A DNA stretch of 64,000 nucleotides from CAWEWH01 sp963812775 (GTDB lineage Bacteria; Pseudomonadota; Alphaproteobacteria; Rhizobiales; Beijerinckiaceae), in assembly GCA_963812775.1 (NCBI GenBank), contig CAWEWH010000007.1, positions 124,001 to 188,000 on the forward strand. The letters are read 5' to 3'. Numbering within the stretch: the stretch's first letter is position 1; each line of letters starts with the position of its first letter. Below are positions 16,858-26,623 of the stretch, piece after piece. The position numbers were made by a program, and so were the translations under genes. The notes below the pieces were generated by a model. The model was not told the DNA's origin and did no database searches. It saw nothing but the letters and a program-made list of their open reading frames with translations.

Positions 16858-18449
16858 ATGTCGAGCATTTCGCGTCGCCTGACGCGCCTCCTCGTCGCCG
16901 CCGCCATACTGATGACGGCCGGCTCCGCCTCGGCCCTGCAGGTCCTGCATCGCGGCAACGGCGCCGAGCCCGAGAGCCTCGACCCGCACGTGTCGAGCGG
17001 CGTTCCGGAGGCGCATATCGAGCGCGACCTCTTCGAGGGCCTGGTGGCCGAGGCGGCGGACGGCAAGATCATCCCTGGCACGGCGGAATCCTGGGACATC
17101 AGCGAGGACGGCCTCGTTTACCGTTTCCGCCTGCGTCCCGACGCCAAATGGTCCGACGGCGAGCCGATCGTCGCGGCCGACGTCGTCTACTCGTTCCGCC
17201 GTCTGCTCGATCCCAAGACGGCGTCGAAATACGCCTTCATGCAATGGCCGCTGAAGAACGGCGAGAAATTCAGCAAGGGCGAGATCAATGACGCCGAGGC
17301 GGTCGGCGTGAGGGCCATCGACGAGCGGACGCTGGAGGTGACGCTGGAGCGGCCGACGCCGTACTATATCGGGCTCCTGGCCCACCACGCGTCCTACATC
17401 CTGCCCCGCAAGACGATTGAGCAGCATGCCGAGCGCTGGACGCGCCCGGGCAACATGGTCGGCAACGGCGCCTACAAGCTCGAGGCGTGGACGCCGCAGG
17501 ACCGCATCAAGCTCGTCAGGAATCCCGCCTATCACGGCGCCCGCCTGGTGGCGGTCGACGAGGTCTATTACTACCCGACCGAGGACCAGCAGGCGGAGCT
17601 GAAGCGCTATCGCGCCGGCGAACTCAACGTCTCTCGCGTCCCCGTCGACCAGATCGCCTGGGCGCGCCAGAACCTCGGCGGCGAACTGAAGATCGCTCCC
17701 TTTTCGGCACCTATTATTACGCCTTCAACCTCACCAGGGCGCCGTTCAAGGACGGCACCAAGCTGCGCCAGGCCCTGTCGCTCGCCATCGACCGTGACGC
17801 CATCGTCGGCAAGGTCATGCGCGGCGGTGAGGTGGCAGCTTATGGCTTCGTGCCGCCCAACACGCTGAACTACGAGAGGCCGGAGCTGCCGGCCGCCAAC
17901 CTCACCCAGGCCGACCGGGACGCACTCGCCAAGAGGCTCTTCGTCGAGGCGGGCTTTGGCCCGGGCAAGCCGCTCGAGGTTGAGATCCTCTACAACACCG
18001 CTGACGATCACCGCCGCATCGCCATCGCCATTGCATCCATGTGGGATGAGAAGCTCGGCGTGAAGGCGAAGCTGCTCAATCAGGAATGGAAGGTGTATCT
18101 GGACATGGGGGCGCAGAAGCAGTTCGAGGTCCGCCGCGTCGGCTGGATCGGCGACTACAACGACCCCTGGACGTTCCTCGAGCTGCTCAAAAGCGACATC
18201 GGCAAGCAGAACCCATCGGGCTACGCCAACAGCCAGTATGATGAGCTGTTGCGCCGCTCGGCCGCCACCCTCGATCTTGCGGCGCGCGGGAAAATCCTCG
18301 CCGAGGCCGAGGCGGTGATGATCGCCGACGCGCCCATCGCGCCGATCTTCCATTACGTGTCGAAGACGCTGGTGAAGCCCCATGTGCAGGGCTGGGTGAC
18401 GAGCGTCCAGGACGTGCACCCGACCCGCTGGCTGTCGGTGAGGAAGTAG
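16858..18449 (+). pseudogene. oppA: Oligopeptide/dipeptide ABC substrate-binding protein, one frameshift
   Basis: Periplasmic peptide-binding protein of the OppA/DppA family. It starts at 16858 after a very strong Shine-Dalgarno (GGGAGGAGGGG). A signal peptide (LLVAAAILMTAGSASA) is followed by the family core HRGNGAEPESLDPHVSSGVP and GNGAYKLEAWTPQDRIKLVR. At 17701-17704 a run of four T replaces what was probably five: the frame GGELKIAP should continue FFGTYYYAFNLTRAPF, which appears in the next frame and runs to TAG 18447-18449. Adding one base gives 530 aa, normal for the family. All motifs on both sides are intact, so a sequencing error in a homopolymer is the simplest explanation. First gene of oppABCDF. 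Confidence 0.85.
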
Positions 18450-18568
18450 GGGGCGGAGAAAAGCGCGATTGCCGGTGATGGATCGGCCACCCCCCCGACC
18501 CTCCCCCTCAAGGAAGGGATCAAGCAAGCGTCATCGCCCGTGGCCTGCGATTTAAGTAAGAGTCGCCC

Positions 18569-19492
18569 ATGCTCCGCTACACGATCTGGCGGCTCGTCAG
18601 CGCCGTTCCAACCCTCCTCGTCCTGGTGACGGCCGCCTTCTTCTTGATCCGCGTGGCGCCGGGCGGACCCTTCGACGGCGAGCGGCAACTGCCCGCCGAG
18701 ATCGAGGCCAACCTCAATCGCGCCTACAATCTCGATGCCCCGCTCTGGCAGCAATATGTCGCCTATCTCGGCCGCCTGCTTACCGGCGATTTCGGCCCCT
18801 CGTTCAAGTACAAGGACTACACGGTCACCGAGCTGATCTGGGCTGGCTTTCCGGTGAGCCTCCGCATCGGTCTTGCCGCCATCCTGCTTGCCTTCCTGGT
18901 CGGCACGGCTGCCGGCATCTTCGCGGCGCTCCGGCAGAACAGCCGCGCCGACCATGCGGTCATGTCCTTCGCCATGCTCGGCATCGCCGTGCCGAATTTC
19001 GTCGTGGCGCCGCTGCTCAGCCTGGTGCTCGGCGTCTACCTCAATCTGCTGCCGGTGGCGGGCTGGGGCGACGGCGCCTTGCGCAACATGGTGTTGCCGG
19101 TCGTGGCGCTCGCCTTGCCGCAGGTCGCCTATATCGCGCGCCTGACGCGCGGCAGCCTCATCGAGGTGCTGCGCGCCAACTATATTCGCACCGCCCACGC
19201 CAAGGGCCTGCCCGAACGCCTCGTCATTCTGCGCCATGCCATGCGCGCTGCGCTGCTGCCGGTCGTCTCCTATCTCGGGCCCGCTACCGCCGCCATCATC
19301 ACCGGCTCGGTGGTCATCGAGCAGATCTTTGCCATCCCCGGCATCGGCCGCTATTTCGTGCAGGGCGCGCTCAACCGCGACTACACGCTGGTGCTCGGCG
19401 TCGTCGTGTTCTACGGCGGCCTCATCGTCCTGTTCAATCTCCTGGTCGATCTCGCCTACGCGCTGCTCGATCCCAAGGTGCGCTATGATTGA
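18569..19492 (+). CDS. oppB: Oligopeptide ABC transporter permease OppB
   Basis: Inner-membrane permease (307 aa) of a peptide importer. The N-terminus MLRYTIWRLVSAVPTLLVLV and the FFLIRVAPGGPFDGER segment are diagnostic of OppB. Six membrane segments can be seen. The EAA-like coupling loop is IRTAHAKGLPERLVILRHAMR, and the C-terminal EQIFAIPGIGRYFVQG is typical. It follows oppA after a 119-bp gap with a pyrimidine-rich stretch but no clear terminator. The last bases overlap the start of oppC by 8 bp. Confidence 0.93.
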   Translation: MLRYTIWRLVSAVPTLLVLVTAAFFLIRVAPGGPFDGERQLPAEIEANLNRAYNLDAPLWQQYVAYLGRLLTGDFGPSFKYKDYTVTELIWAGFPVSLRIGLAAILLAFLVGTAAGIFAALRQNSRADHAVMSFAMLGIAVPNFVVAPLLSLVLGVYLNLLPVAGWGDGALRNMVLPVVALALPQVAYIARLTRGSLIEVLRANYIRTAHAKGLPERLVILRHAMRAALLPVVSYLGPATAAIITGSVVIEQIFAIPGIGRYFVQGALNRDYTLVLGVVVFYGGLIVLFNLLVDLAYALLDPKVRYD

Positions 19493-20378
19493 CGCGCCCC
19501 TCGCCGATGTCGCGGTCGATGCGCCGCCCGCCGGCCGCAGCCTGTGGAGCGACGCGCGCCGGCGCCTCCTCGCCAATCGCGCCGCGCTGATGAGCCTCGT
19601 GCTGCTCGCCGTCATCGCCCTCTTGGCGCTTCTCGCGCCCTGGATTTCCCCGCATCCCTTCGACAAGGTTTACTGGGACCGTGTCTTGAGCCCGCCCGAC
19701 GTGGGAGCCGGCTTTTTCTTCGGCACCGACGCCAACGGCCGCGATCTCTTCGCCCGCACGCTGCATGGCGGGCGCGTGTCGCTCATGGTCGGCATCGTCG
19801 CCACCCTGGTCAGCATCGTCATCGGCGTCACCTGGGGTGCAGTGGCCGGCTATCTCGGCGGCCGCGTCGACATGGTGATGATGCGCATCGTCGACGTGCT
19901 CTATTCGCTGCCGTTCCTGTTCTTCGTCATCCTGCTCATGGTCTATTTTGGCCGCCATATCGTGCTGATCTTCGCGGCCATCGGGGCCGTCGAGTGGCTC
20001 ACCATGGCGCGCATCGTGCGCGGCCAGACCTTGAGCCTGAAGCGCCGCGAGTTCATCGAGGCGGCGCGCGCCTCCGGCACGCCGACCGCCGCCATCATCC
20101 GCCGCCACATCGTGCCCAATACCCTCGGCCCCGTCGCCGTCTACGTGACCTTGACCATCCCGCACGTGATGCTGGTGGAGTCGTTCATCAGCTTCCTCGG
20201 GCTTGGCGTGCAGGAGCCGATGACCTCCTGGGGTGTGCTTATCAGCGAGGGCGCCCAGCAGATCGAGACGGCGCCGTGGATGCTCGTCTTTCCGGCGACG
20301 TTTCTGGCCGTGACCCTGTTCTGCTTCAACTTCATCGGCGATGGCCTGCGCGACGCGCTTGATCCGCATGAGCGGTGA
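19485..20378 (+). CDS. oppC: Oligopeptide ABC transporter permease OppC
   Basis: Second permease (297 aa) of the peptide importer. The start at 19485 overlaps the end of oppB by 8 bp, so translation is coupled. A cytoplasmic N-terminus (SLWSDARRRLLANRAAL) precedes the first helix; then come FFFGTDANGRDLFARTLHG, the VDVLYSLPFLFFVILLMVYF segment, and the coupling loop RREFIEAARASGTPTAAIIR. The C-terminal FISFLGLGVQEPMTSWG is the standard OppC/DppC motif. It forms the membrane channel with OppB. No anomaly seen. Confidence 0.93.
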   Translation: MIDAPLADVAVDAPPAGRSLWSDARRRLLANRAALMSLVLLAVIALLALLAPWISPHPFDKVYWDRVLSPPDVGAGFFFGTDANGRDLFARTLHGGRVSLMVGIVATLVSIVIGVTWGAVAGYLGGRVDMVMMRIVDVLYSLPFLFFVILLMVYFGRHIVLIFAAIGAVEWLTMARIVRGQTLSLKRREFIEAARASGTPTAAIIRRHIVPNTLGPVAVYVTLTIPHVMLVESFISFLGLGVQEPMTSWGVLISEGAQQIETAPWMLVFPATFLAVTLFCFNFIGDGLRDALDPHER

Positions 20379-20474
20379 TTGAATGTTGGGGATTGAGACG
20401 AGACGCTTGTGCGGGAAGCCCTCGCCCCTTGCGGGTGCACCTTCGCCGCGCATCGAGCAGAGGGCAGGGTAGGC

Positions 20475-21443
20475 ATGTCACCTCTCCTCGACGTCCAGAA
20501 CCTTTCCGTCCGCTTCGCAACGCCAGAAGGCGAGGTGCCGGCTGTTGACGATGTCTCGTTCGCGGTGGCACCCGGCGAGGTGCTCGGCGTTGTCGGCGAG
20601 TCAGGCGCCGGCAAGAGCCAGGTGTTCCTCGCGGTCATGGGGCTGCTCGCCAAGAACGGCCGCGCCACCGGCCGCGCGCGCTTCCGTGGCGAGGAGCTTC
20701 TCGGCCTTCCGCCACCGGCCCTCAACCGCATCCGCGGCGGCAAGATCGCCATGGTGTTCCAGGACCCGATGACGTCCCTCAATCCGTTCCTGCGCGTCGG
20801 CCGCCAGCTCACCGAGGTTTTGGTCGCCCACGAGGGCATCGGCGAGACGGCGGCTCGCCGGCGCGCCATCGCCATGCTGGAGCGCGTCGCCATTCCCGAG
20901 GCCGCCCGGCGCTTCGACCAGTTCCCGCACGAATTCTCCGGCGGCATGCGCCAGCGCGTCATGCTGGCCATGGCGCTGCTGTGTGCGCCCGATCTCATCA
21001 TCGCCGACGAGCCGACGACGGCCCTCGATGTCACCGTGCAGGCGCAGATCCTCGACCTCCTCCTCGACATCAGGCGCGACCTCGATACGTCGATCGTGCT
21101 CATCAGCCACGATTTCGGGGTCATCGCGCGGGCCGCCGACCGTGTCATGGTCATGTATGCCGGCCGTCTCGTCGAGCAGGGCTCGGTCCACGCGGTGTTC
21201 GACGCGCCGCTGCATCCCTATACGCGCGGCCTCCTCGCCTCCATGCCGCGGGTCGACACCCCGGTCGGTCAAATGCTGGCGGCCATTCCGGGCCAGCCGC
21301 CCAATCTGCAGCGACTTCCAGGCGGCTGCGCCTTCGCGCCACGCTGCCCCTTGGTCGAGCCGCGCTGCCGCGCCGCCGTGCCGCCGCTTCATCCCGCCGG
21401 ATCCGACCGCGCTGGCGCCTGCGTCAAGCTGGAGGCTGCATGA
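20475..21443 (+). CDS. oppD: Oligopeptide ABC transporter ATP-binding protein OppD
   Basis: ATPase subunit (322 aa). The ATG at 20475 (MSPLLDVQNLSVRF) with an AGGGTAGG upstream is preferred over an upstream in-frame ATG-like start that adds a non-homologous tail. Walker A GESGAGKSQ is near residues 41-49, Q-loop FQDPMTSLNP, signature FSGGMRQRVMLAMAL, and Walker B LIIADEPTTALDVTVQAQ. The C-terminal oligopeptide extension GCAFAPRCPLVEPRCR carries the conserved cysteines. It ends in an ATGA overlap with oppF at 21440. Confidence 0.93.
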   Translation: MSPLLDVQNLSVRFATPEGEVPAVDDVSFAVAPGEVLGVVGESGAGKSQVFLAVMGLLAKNGRATGRARFRGEELLGLPPPALNRIRGGKIAMVFQDPMTSLNPFLRVGRQLTEVLVAHEGIGETAARRRAIAMLERVAIPEAARRFDQFPHEFSGGMRQRVMLAMALLCAPDLIIADEPTTALDVTVQAQILDLLLDIRRDLDTSIVLISHDFGVIARAADRVMVMYAGRLVEQGSVHAVFDAPLHPYTRGLLASMPRVDTPVGQMLAAIPGQPPNLQRLPGGCAFAPRCPLVEPRCRAAVPPLHPAGSDRAGACVKLEAA

Positions 21444-22425
21444 GCGCGCTCCTCGACGTGCGCGACCTGACGGTGCGCTTTCCGGTGCGTGGCCGCGGCC
21501 TTCTGGCGCGCAGCCGCGATCTCGTCGCCGTCGACGCCGTCAGCTTCGACCTCAAAGCCGGCGAGACCCTTGGCATCGTTGGCGAGTCTGGTTGCGGCAA
21601 GTCGACTCTGGGCCGCGCCGTTCTCGGCCTCGTCGGCGCGCAGGAGGGCCGCATCGCCTGGATGGGCCAGGATCTGCGCACGCTCGAGGCGGGCAAGATG
21701 CGGCCGCTGCGCCGCGATTTGCAGATCGTCTTCCAGGACCCGCTCGCCTCCCTCGACCCGCGCATGAATGTGGGCGACATCGTCGCCGAGCCGCTCGGCA
21801 ATTTCGAGCCGGGTCTGCCGCGCGGAGGCGCGCGCAGACGCGCGTGCGCGACATGCTGGCCAAAGTCGGCCTGTCGCCCGAGATGATCAACCGCTATCCG
21901 CACGAATTCTCCGGCGGCCAGTGTCAGCGCATCGGCATCGCCCGCGCCATGATCCTGAGGCCGAAGCTGATCGTCTGCGACGAGCCGGTGTCGGCGCTCG
22001 ACGTGTCGATCCAAGCGCAGATCATCAATCTCCTGGCGGCGCTGCAGCGCGAGTTCGGGCTGTCGCTGATCTTCATCTCGCACAATCTCTCGGTGGTGCG
22101 CCACATCAGCCACCGCATCCTCGTCCTCTATCTCGGGCGCGTCGTCGAGATCGCGCCGCGCGAGGAACTGTTCGCGCGTCCGCGCCATCCCTACACCCAG
22201 GCGCTGCTTGCCGCCGCGCTGACGCCGGACCCGCGTGTCGCTCGCGCGCGGCCGCGCGTCCCCGTCATCGGCGATCCGCCGTCGCCCCTCGACAAGCCGA
22301 GCGGCTGCGCCTTTCGCACGCGCTGCCCGAAAGCCAGTGAATTGTGTGGCCGCGAGAGGCCGGCGCTCGCCGACGACGGCGAGGGGGCCGCCTGGCGCGT
22401 GGCGTGTCATCATTGGCGGGAGTGA
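21440..22425 (+). pseudogene. oppF: Oligopeptide ABC transporter ATP-binding protein OppF, one frameshift
   Basis: Second ATPase of the Opp system. It begins at 21440, overlapping oppD by ATGA. Walker A GESGCGKST and FQDPLASLDPRMNVGDIV read in the first frame up to NFEPGLPR. Between about 21818 and 21845 (a GC-rich stretch with repeated cgcg) the frame shifts, and TRVRDMLAKVGLSPEMINRY, the signature FSGGQCQRIGIARAM, Walker B IVCDEPVSALDVSIQ and the C-terminal GCAFRTRCP follow in another frame to TGA 22423-22425. One added base gives 328 aa, the normal length. Like oppA, the gene looks functional apart from a single indel, so sequence error is plausible. Confidence 0.82.
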
Positions 22426-22473
22426 ACGACGTCATGCCCGGGCGAGTCGAGCGGAGCGAGCGAGATCCGGGAC

Positions 22474-22495
22474 GCCATTCGACATTTTGAATGGC
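22474..22495. terminator. Hairpin between convergent oppF and ammonia-lyase genes
   Basis: GCCATTC (22474-22480), an 8-base T-rich loop, and GAATGGC (22489-22495) form a 7-bp perfect stem in the 114-bp gap between two convergent stops. The gap also starts with a CCGGG-flanked GC-rich stretch that resembles a remnant of the intergenic repeat family. No poly-T tail, so termination is tentative. Confidence 0.3.
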
Positions 22496-22539
22496 TCCAG
22501 GCTGTCGCGGCGCTGCGCGCCGCTTCGGCCGGCGATGAA

Positions 22540-24196
22540 TCACGTCACCCCGCAATGCCCCTCCACCGAGTCGACCAGCGGCGCCAGCGCCTTGAGGACG
22601 CCGCCCCGCCCGGCAAGGTCGGCGATCAGCGCCGCCGCCATGTCCTCGAAATAATAGTCGGTGTCGTCGAACATCAGCGGCCGTTGCCCTGACGGCGCGC
22701 GCCCGAGGGCGGCGTACACGGCCTCGTACACTTTGGCGGTCGGCGGCGACAGTGCCTTGCGCGCATCGTAGGTGTTGTCGAGCGCAAAGGTGCGCAGCTC
22801 CGCCGCCTGCATGGCGAACATCAGCGCGTTGGCGAGATAGTGGTCGAAGAGATCGACCGATCGCCGCGCCAGGTTGGCCGAGCCGAACGCCCTGGCTGTT
22901 GATGTTCTGGTTGAACTGCTCGGCATGCGTCGGGAAGCGGTCGGCGATGGAATTGCCGAGGAAGGTCGAGCAGCGGCATGAGCGAGTTGCCGACGAGCTG
23001 CAGCGACTTGAAGCCGGCATTGAGCTGCGCTCGGGATTGCCGACCAGCGACGGCGGCAGCCCGCGGTTGAACTCCGGCGACGACCGCGAGCGCGATCTGG
23101 ATGTCGAGGTGCTTGGCCATAGCCCGATGCAATAGCGCAGCTGGTCCATGCCGACGCCGACGTACTGGCCGAGGAAGTTGCCGCAGTGATAGACGGTCTT
23201 GCCCGGCACGTCGATCAGCGGATTGTCGGTGGCCGAGTTGGCTTCGACCTCGATCTGCCGCGCCGCGATCTGCGCGAGGCCGTCGACGATCGGCCCGAAG
23301 AACTGCGGCAGGCAGCGCAGCGAGTAGCGGTCCTGGATGAGATCGTCCGGCGCGGTGGCGCGCGGTTGCCGCCGGATTCGTCGTGGATCATGCGAGCCGC
23401 CCTCGAGCAGCGCGAGCATCTCGCGCGCCGCCCACACCTGCCCGGGTGCGGCTTGTGCGCGTGCACGAACGGATGGAACGACTGGTCGGTGCCGAGCAGC
23501 GCCTGGATCAGCAGGGCGTGCGCGCCCATCGCGACGGCGAGCTGGCCCTGCGGCGCGATGGACGCAGTTCGCCGCGATGCCGGCCATACCGACGTGCCGT
23601 TGACAGCGCCAGCCCCTCCTTGGCGCCGGGCATGATCGGCGGCAGGCCCATGCGCTCCAGCGCGGTCGGTGCCGTCGAGCGTCTCGCCCTCCATGTCGAT
23701 CAGGTATTGCGGCGCCGAGCCCCAGGATGGCGCCCGCGATATAGGCGAGCGGCACGAGGTCGCCGCTCGCGCCGATCGAGCCGAACTCGCGGACGTGCGG
23801 CGTGACGCCGGCGTTGAGGAAGGTCTCGAAGCGCTGCGAGCACCTCAAGCCGCAGCGCCGAGATGCCGTGCATGCAGCGAGTTGGCGCGCAGCAGCATCG
23901 AGGCGCGTACATCGGCGGTGGTCAGCCGGGCGCCGGTGGACGCCTTGAGGTTGCCCATGACGCTCGCCTGCAGCTCCGCCACCTGGTCCTTGGGCACCAG
24001 CGTGGTCGGCCATGCCGCCGAACAGTGTCGTCACGCCATAGATCTGTTCGCCGCTCTCCACCGCGCGGTTGAGGTAGTCGACCGATTCGTTGATGCGTCG
24101 GATGACTTCCGGCTCGTCGGTGAGCTTCACCTTGGCGCCCTGGGCGACGGCGGCGATGTCGGCGATGGACAGTCCTTCGCCGCGGATGGTGATCAT
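22540..24196 (-). pseudogene. Aromatic amino acid ammonia-lyase (HAL/PAL/TAL family), many frameshifts
   Basis: MIO-dependent lyase removing ammonia from His, Phe or Tyr. The start is probably the ATG at 24196 (MITIRGEGLSIADIAAVAQG). Pieces recoverable in different frames include GEQIYGVTTLFGGMA, VPKDQVAELQASVMGNLKAS, the cofactor-forming GSIGASGDLVPLAYIAG (about 23750), MGAHALLIQALLGTDQSFHP, IQDRYSLRCLPQFFGP, PEFNRGLPPSLVGNPE and SANLARRSVDLFDHYLANAL. I can place indels at about 22891, 22968, 23026, 23078 and 23121, and more lie upstream. The corrected length is about 550 aa, normal for the family. The pair aligned with the substrate-selectivity positions reads Asn-Leu, unlike classic His (Ser-His), Phe (Phe-Leu) or Tyr (His-Leu) enzymes. 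Substrate therefore open. Confidence 0.8.
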
Positions 24197-24362
24197 GGGT
24201 CTCGCCTCAATGCTGCCGTGGGCCTCACGCGGCCCGCTCTCACCGGCACTATCGGGGCAACACGATGGCACTGCAAGCAAGCGGCTGCGCCGAAGGAGGT
24301 TCAAACCGCCGCAGCGGTTCGCCGTCTTTCAGCAAGTAGGTGCGCAATTGCGTCTCGGCAGC

Positions 24363-24890
24363 CTAAGCCCTGATGCGCTGGAACATGCGTCCGGAATAGA
24401 CGAGCGGGGTGGTGCGCCGCGCCTCCAGCTCCACCACTTCGCCAATGAGGATGCGGTGCGAGCCGAAATCGAAGGTCGAGGCCAGGCGGCAATCGAAGCT
24501 GGCGATCGTGCCGGCGAGGACCGGCGCCCCCGTGACGAGGGCACCCCATTCGCCGAGCGCGAAGCGGAGCTCAAAGCCGAGATTGGGCTCGGCAAAGATC
24601 GCAGCGATGTCTTTCTGGTCCTCGGCCAGCACGTTGGCAGCGAACACGGCGTTGCTCATGATGCGAGAAAGGGCGCGGCTGTCGCGATGTATGCAAGCGA
24701 TCACCGACGGCGGCTCGAGCGACAGCGAGCACAGCGTCGAGACGGTGACGCCGGCCCTGCCGGCGGGACCCTCCGTGGCCAGCACGGCGACGCCGGAGGC
24801 CGTGCCACGCATGGCGGCGCGGAAGCGCTGTTGCAGCTCGCCGCCGCCGGCAGGGATAGCATCTTCGAGTTGGTCGATGTCGCGTGTCAT
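24363..24890 (-). CDS. Flavin reductase (HpaC-like) component of two-component monooxygenase
   Basis: NAD(P)H:flavin oxidoreductase of 175 aa supplying reduced FAD to the neighbouring monooxygenase. The family core is visible: FRAAMRGTASGVAVLATEGP, VTVSTLCSLSLEPPSVIACI (substrate and flavin site), SRIMSNAVFAANVLAEDQKD, and the C-terminal SHRILIGEVVELE. It starts at the ATG at 24890 and ends in TAG at 24363-24365. It is the only gene in the 22.9-30.8 kb tract that reads through without any frameshift. It lies 21 bp after the monooxygenase gene, so the two are co-transcribed, and upstream of the ammonia-lyase on the same strand. Confidence 0.88.
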   Translation of the reverse strand: MTRDIDQLEDAIPAGGGELQQRFRAAMRGTASGVAVLATEGPAGRAGVTVSTLCSLSLEPPSVIACIHRDSRALSRIMSNAVFAANVLAEDQKDIAAIFAEPNLGFELRFALGEWGALVTGAPVLAGTIASFDCRLASTFDFGSHRILIGEVVELEARRTTPLVYSGRMFQRIRA

Positions 24891-24911
24891 GGCATCTGCC
24901 GTCGCTCTCGT

Positions 24912-26522
24912 TCAGGACGTCTTGCCGCGCATCACGTGGTAGCTGAGCTCGCCCGGGTCGGTGAGGTCGGGCACGCGCCAGCCGTCGAGGTCGTATTCGG
25001 CCATGCACTGCTCGGCGAAGCCCTTGAACTTGTCGGCGTTGCCGGAGGCCTGCGCGCCGAACAGGCAATAGCGGCGGATCTCCTCGGTCGAGCCGCCGTA
25101 GTTGATCTCGTAGAGCTCGTGGCGGCCGCCGAACTCGGTTGCCATCGCAGTCCCAGAGCAGCTTCATCAGCTTGACGCGCTCCTCGGCCTTGTAGCCGTT
25201 GGAGCCGCGCAGGTAGCGGTCGAGATAGGGCCGGATCTCCGGGTTCTTGAAGTCGCGCGCGTGGCAGTTGAGGTAGATGAGGCCCGACGCCACCGTCTGC
25301 TCGATGATGTATTTGACCTTCGTGTAGGCCATGGTCGCGATGATCTGGTAGGCGTTGCCCGGATCCATGTTGGGCAGCACGTAGTCGCCGATCCACGGGC
25401 TTCGGATCGCGCACCATGGCGTCGGACAGCCCCCAGAACAGGTTGCGCCAGGCGATCACCTCGCCGACATTGGCCTGCACGCCGCGATAGTCCTTGGTGC
25501 CGGACGCCTCCGCCGCCTTGAGCAGCAGGCCGGCGATGAAGTCGAGCTTCACCGCGAGCCGCGTGCAGCCGTGCACGACGAAGCGCGGCAGGAAGCCGGT
25601 GCGCGGGAAGAAGTTGTTGGCCTTCTCGATGTCGCCGTAGACGAAGACGTTCTCCCAGGGCACCAGCACCTTGTCCATGATGAACACGGCGTCGTTCTCG
25701 TCGAGCCGCGAGCGACAGCGGATAGTCGAACGGGCTGCCCATCACCGTCGACGTCATCTCGTAGGACGTGCGGCAGATGAACTTCACGCCCGGCGCGTTG
25801 GTCGGCACCATGAAGACGACGGCGAAGTTCTTGTCCTGCAGCGGGATCAGCCCGTGATGGGCGACGAAGGTGTAGTTGGTCAGCACCGAGCCGGTCGCCA
25901 CCACCTTGGCGCCCGACACGATGATGCCGGCGTCGGTCTCCTTCTCGACATGCGCGCAGACGTCGGCCACCTCGTTCGGCGGCCGGTCGCGGTCGACCGG
26001 CGGATGGATGATGGCGTGGTTGATGAACGGCACGCGCTCCTGGCTGAACTTGTACCAGCGCTTGGCATTCTCCTGGTAGGGATCGTAGAAGTCGGCGTTG
26101 GCGCCGAGCGTGGCCAGGAACGCCGCCTTGTAGTCCGGCGAGCGGCCGATCCAGCCGTAGGTGATGCGCGCCCACTCGGCGATCGCGTCGCGGCCGGCGA
26201 GCAGATCGTCGAGCGTCTTCGGCGCCTTGAAGAAGGCGTGCGTCATGCCGCCGTTGCCGGTGTCGGTCGGCAGCAAGATCTTCTTGCTGCGCTTGTCGTC
26301 GTGCAGCGCGTCGTAGAGGCGCGCGACCATCCGCGCCGTGTTGCGGAAGGCCGGATGCGTCGTGACGTCCTTGACCCGCTCGCCGTAGATGTAGACCTCG
26401 CGCCCGTCGCGCAGCGACTCGAGATATTCCTCGCCCGTTCTGCGGGCGCGACCGGTGACATTGCCGATGTCTTCCGGCCGCGTCTTGGTGCCCGCGACTT
26501 TTGATCCTGCCGCCCGAGCCAT
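24912..26522 (-). pseudogene. 4-hydroxyphenylacetate 3-hydroxylase (HpaB)-family FADH2 monooxygenase, three frameshifts
   Basis: Large component of a two-component flavin hydroxylase that would ortho-hydroxylate a phenol. It starts at 26522 after GGGAGGA. The family N-terminus RTGEEYLESLRDGREVYIYG, then VKDVTTHPAFRNTARM and DYKAAFLATLGANADFYDPY, read in one frame. Single inserted bases at about 25712, 25398 and 25149 shift the frame; between them read MDKVLVPWENVFVYGDIEKA, YIIEQTVASGLIYLNCHARD and FGGRHELYEINYGGSTEEIR to the TGA at 24912-24914. Removing three bases gives 535 aa, a normal length. Co-transcribed with the HpaC-like reductase and probably the ammonia-lyase. Substrate could be a hydroxycinnamate or hydroxyphenylacetate; inference. 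Confidence 0.85.
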
Positions 26523-26540
26523 TTCTGTCCTCCCGAGTTT

Positions 26541-26574
26541 GTTCGATAATCGAACATATGTGCGATTTCCGAAC
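26541..26574. promoter_or_regulatory. Paired palindromic operator upstream of the monooxygenase gene
   Basis: GTTCGATAATCGAAC (26541-26555) is a perfect inverted repeat around one central base. A degenerate copy GTGCGATTTCCGAAC (26560-26574, 11 of 15 matches) lies 19 bp away centre to centre. It ends 6 bp before the Shine-Dalgarno of the gene starting at 26522. The identical 15-mer with the same 19-bp pairing recurs at 27444-27477, so it is probably the site of the adjacent IclR regulator. Confidence 0.72.
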
Positions 26575-26623
26575 GAGCATTAGCTCCAGACTCTCGCCGA
26601 AGACAAGAGCGGCGATGTCCGTT

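Noticed and set aside
18450..18568. Pyrimidine-rich stretch (acccccccgaccctccccct) after oppA as a possible terminator
   Set aside because: No convincing stem plus T-run; continuous operon expression is expected here.
24197..24362. A stop-free stretch between the flavin reductase and the ammonia-lyase (reading ETQLRTYLLKDGEPLRRFEP)
   Set aside because: It looks protein-like but is short, has no start, and the flavin reductase already has a normal C-terminus; it may be a residue of frame errors, so not called a gene.
25149..25712. Programmed frameshifting in the HpaB-like gene
   Set aside because: Three separate insertions without slippery sequences or conserved structures, in a tract where all neighbours show similar indels.
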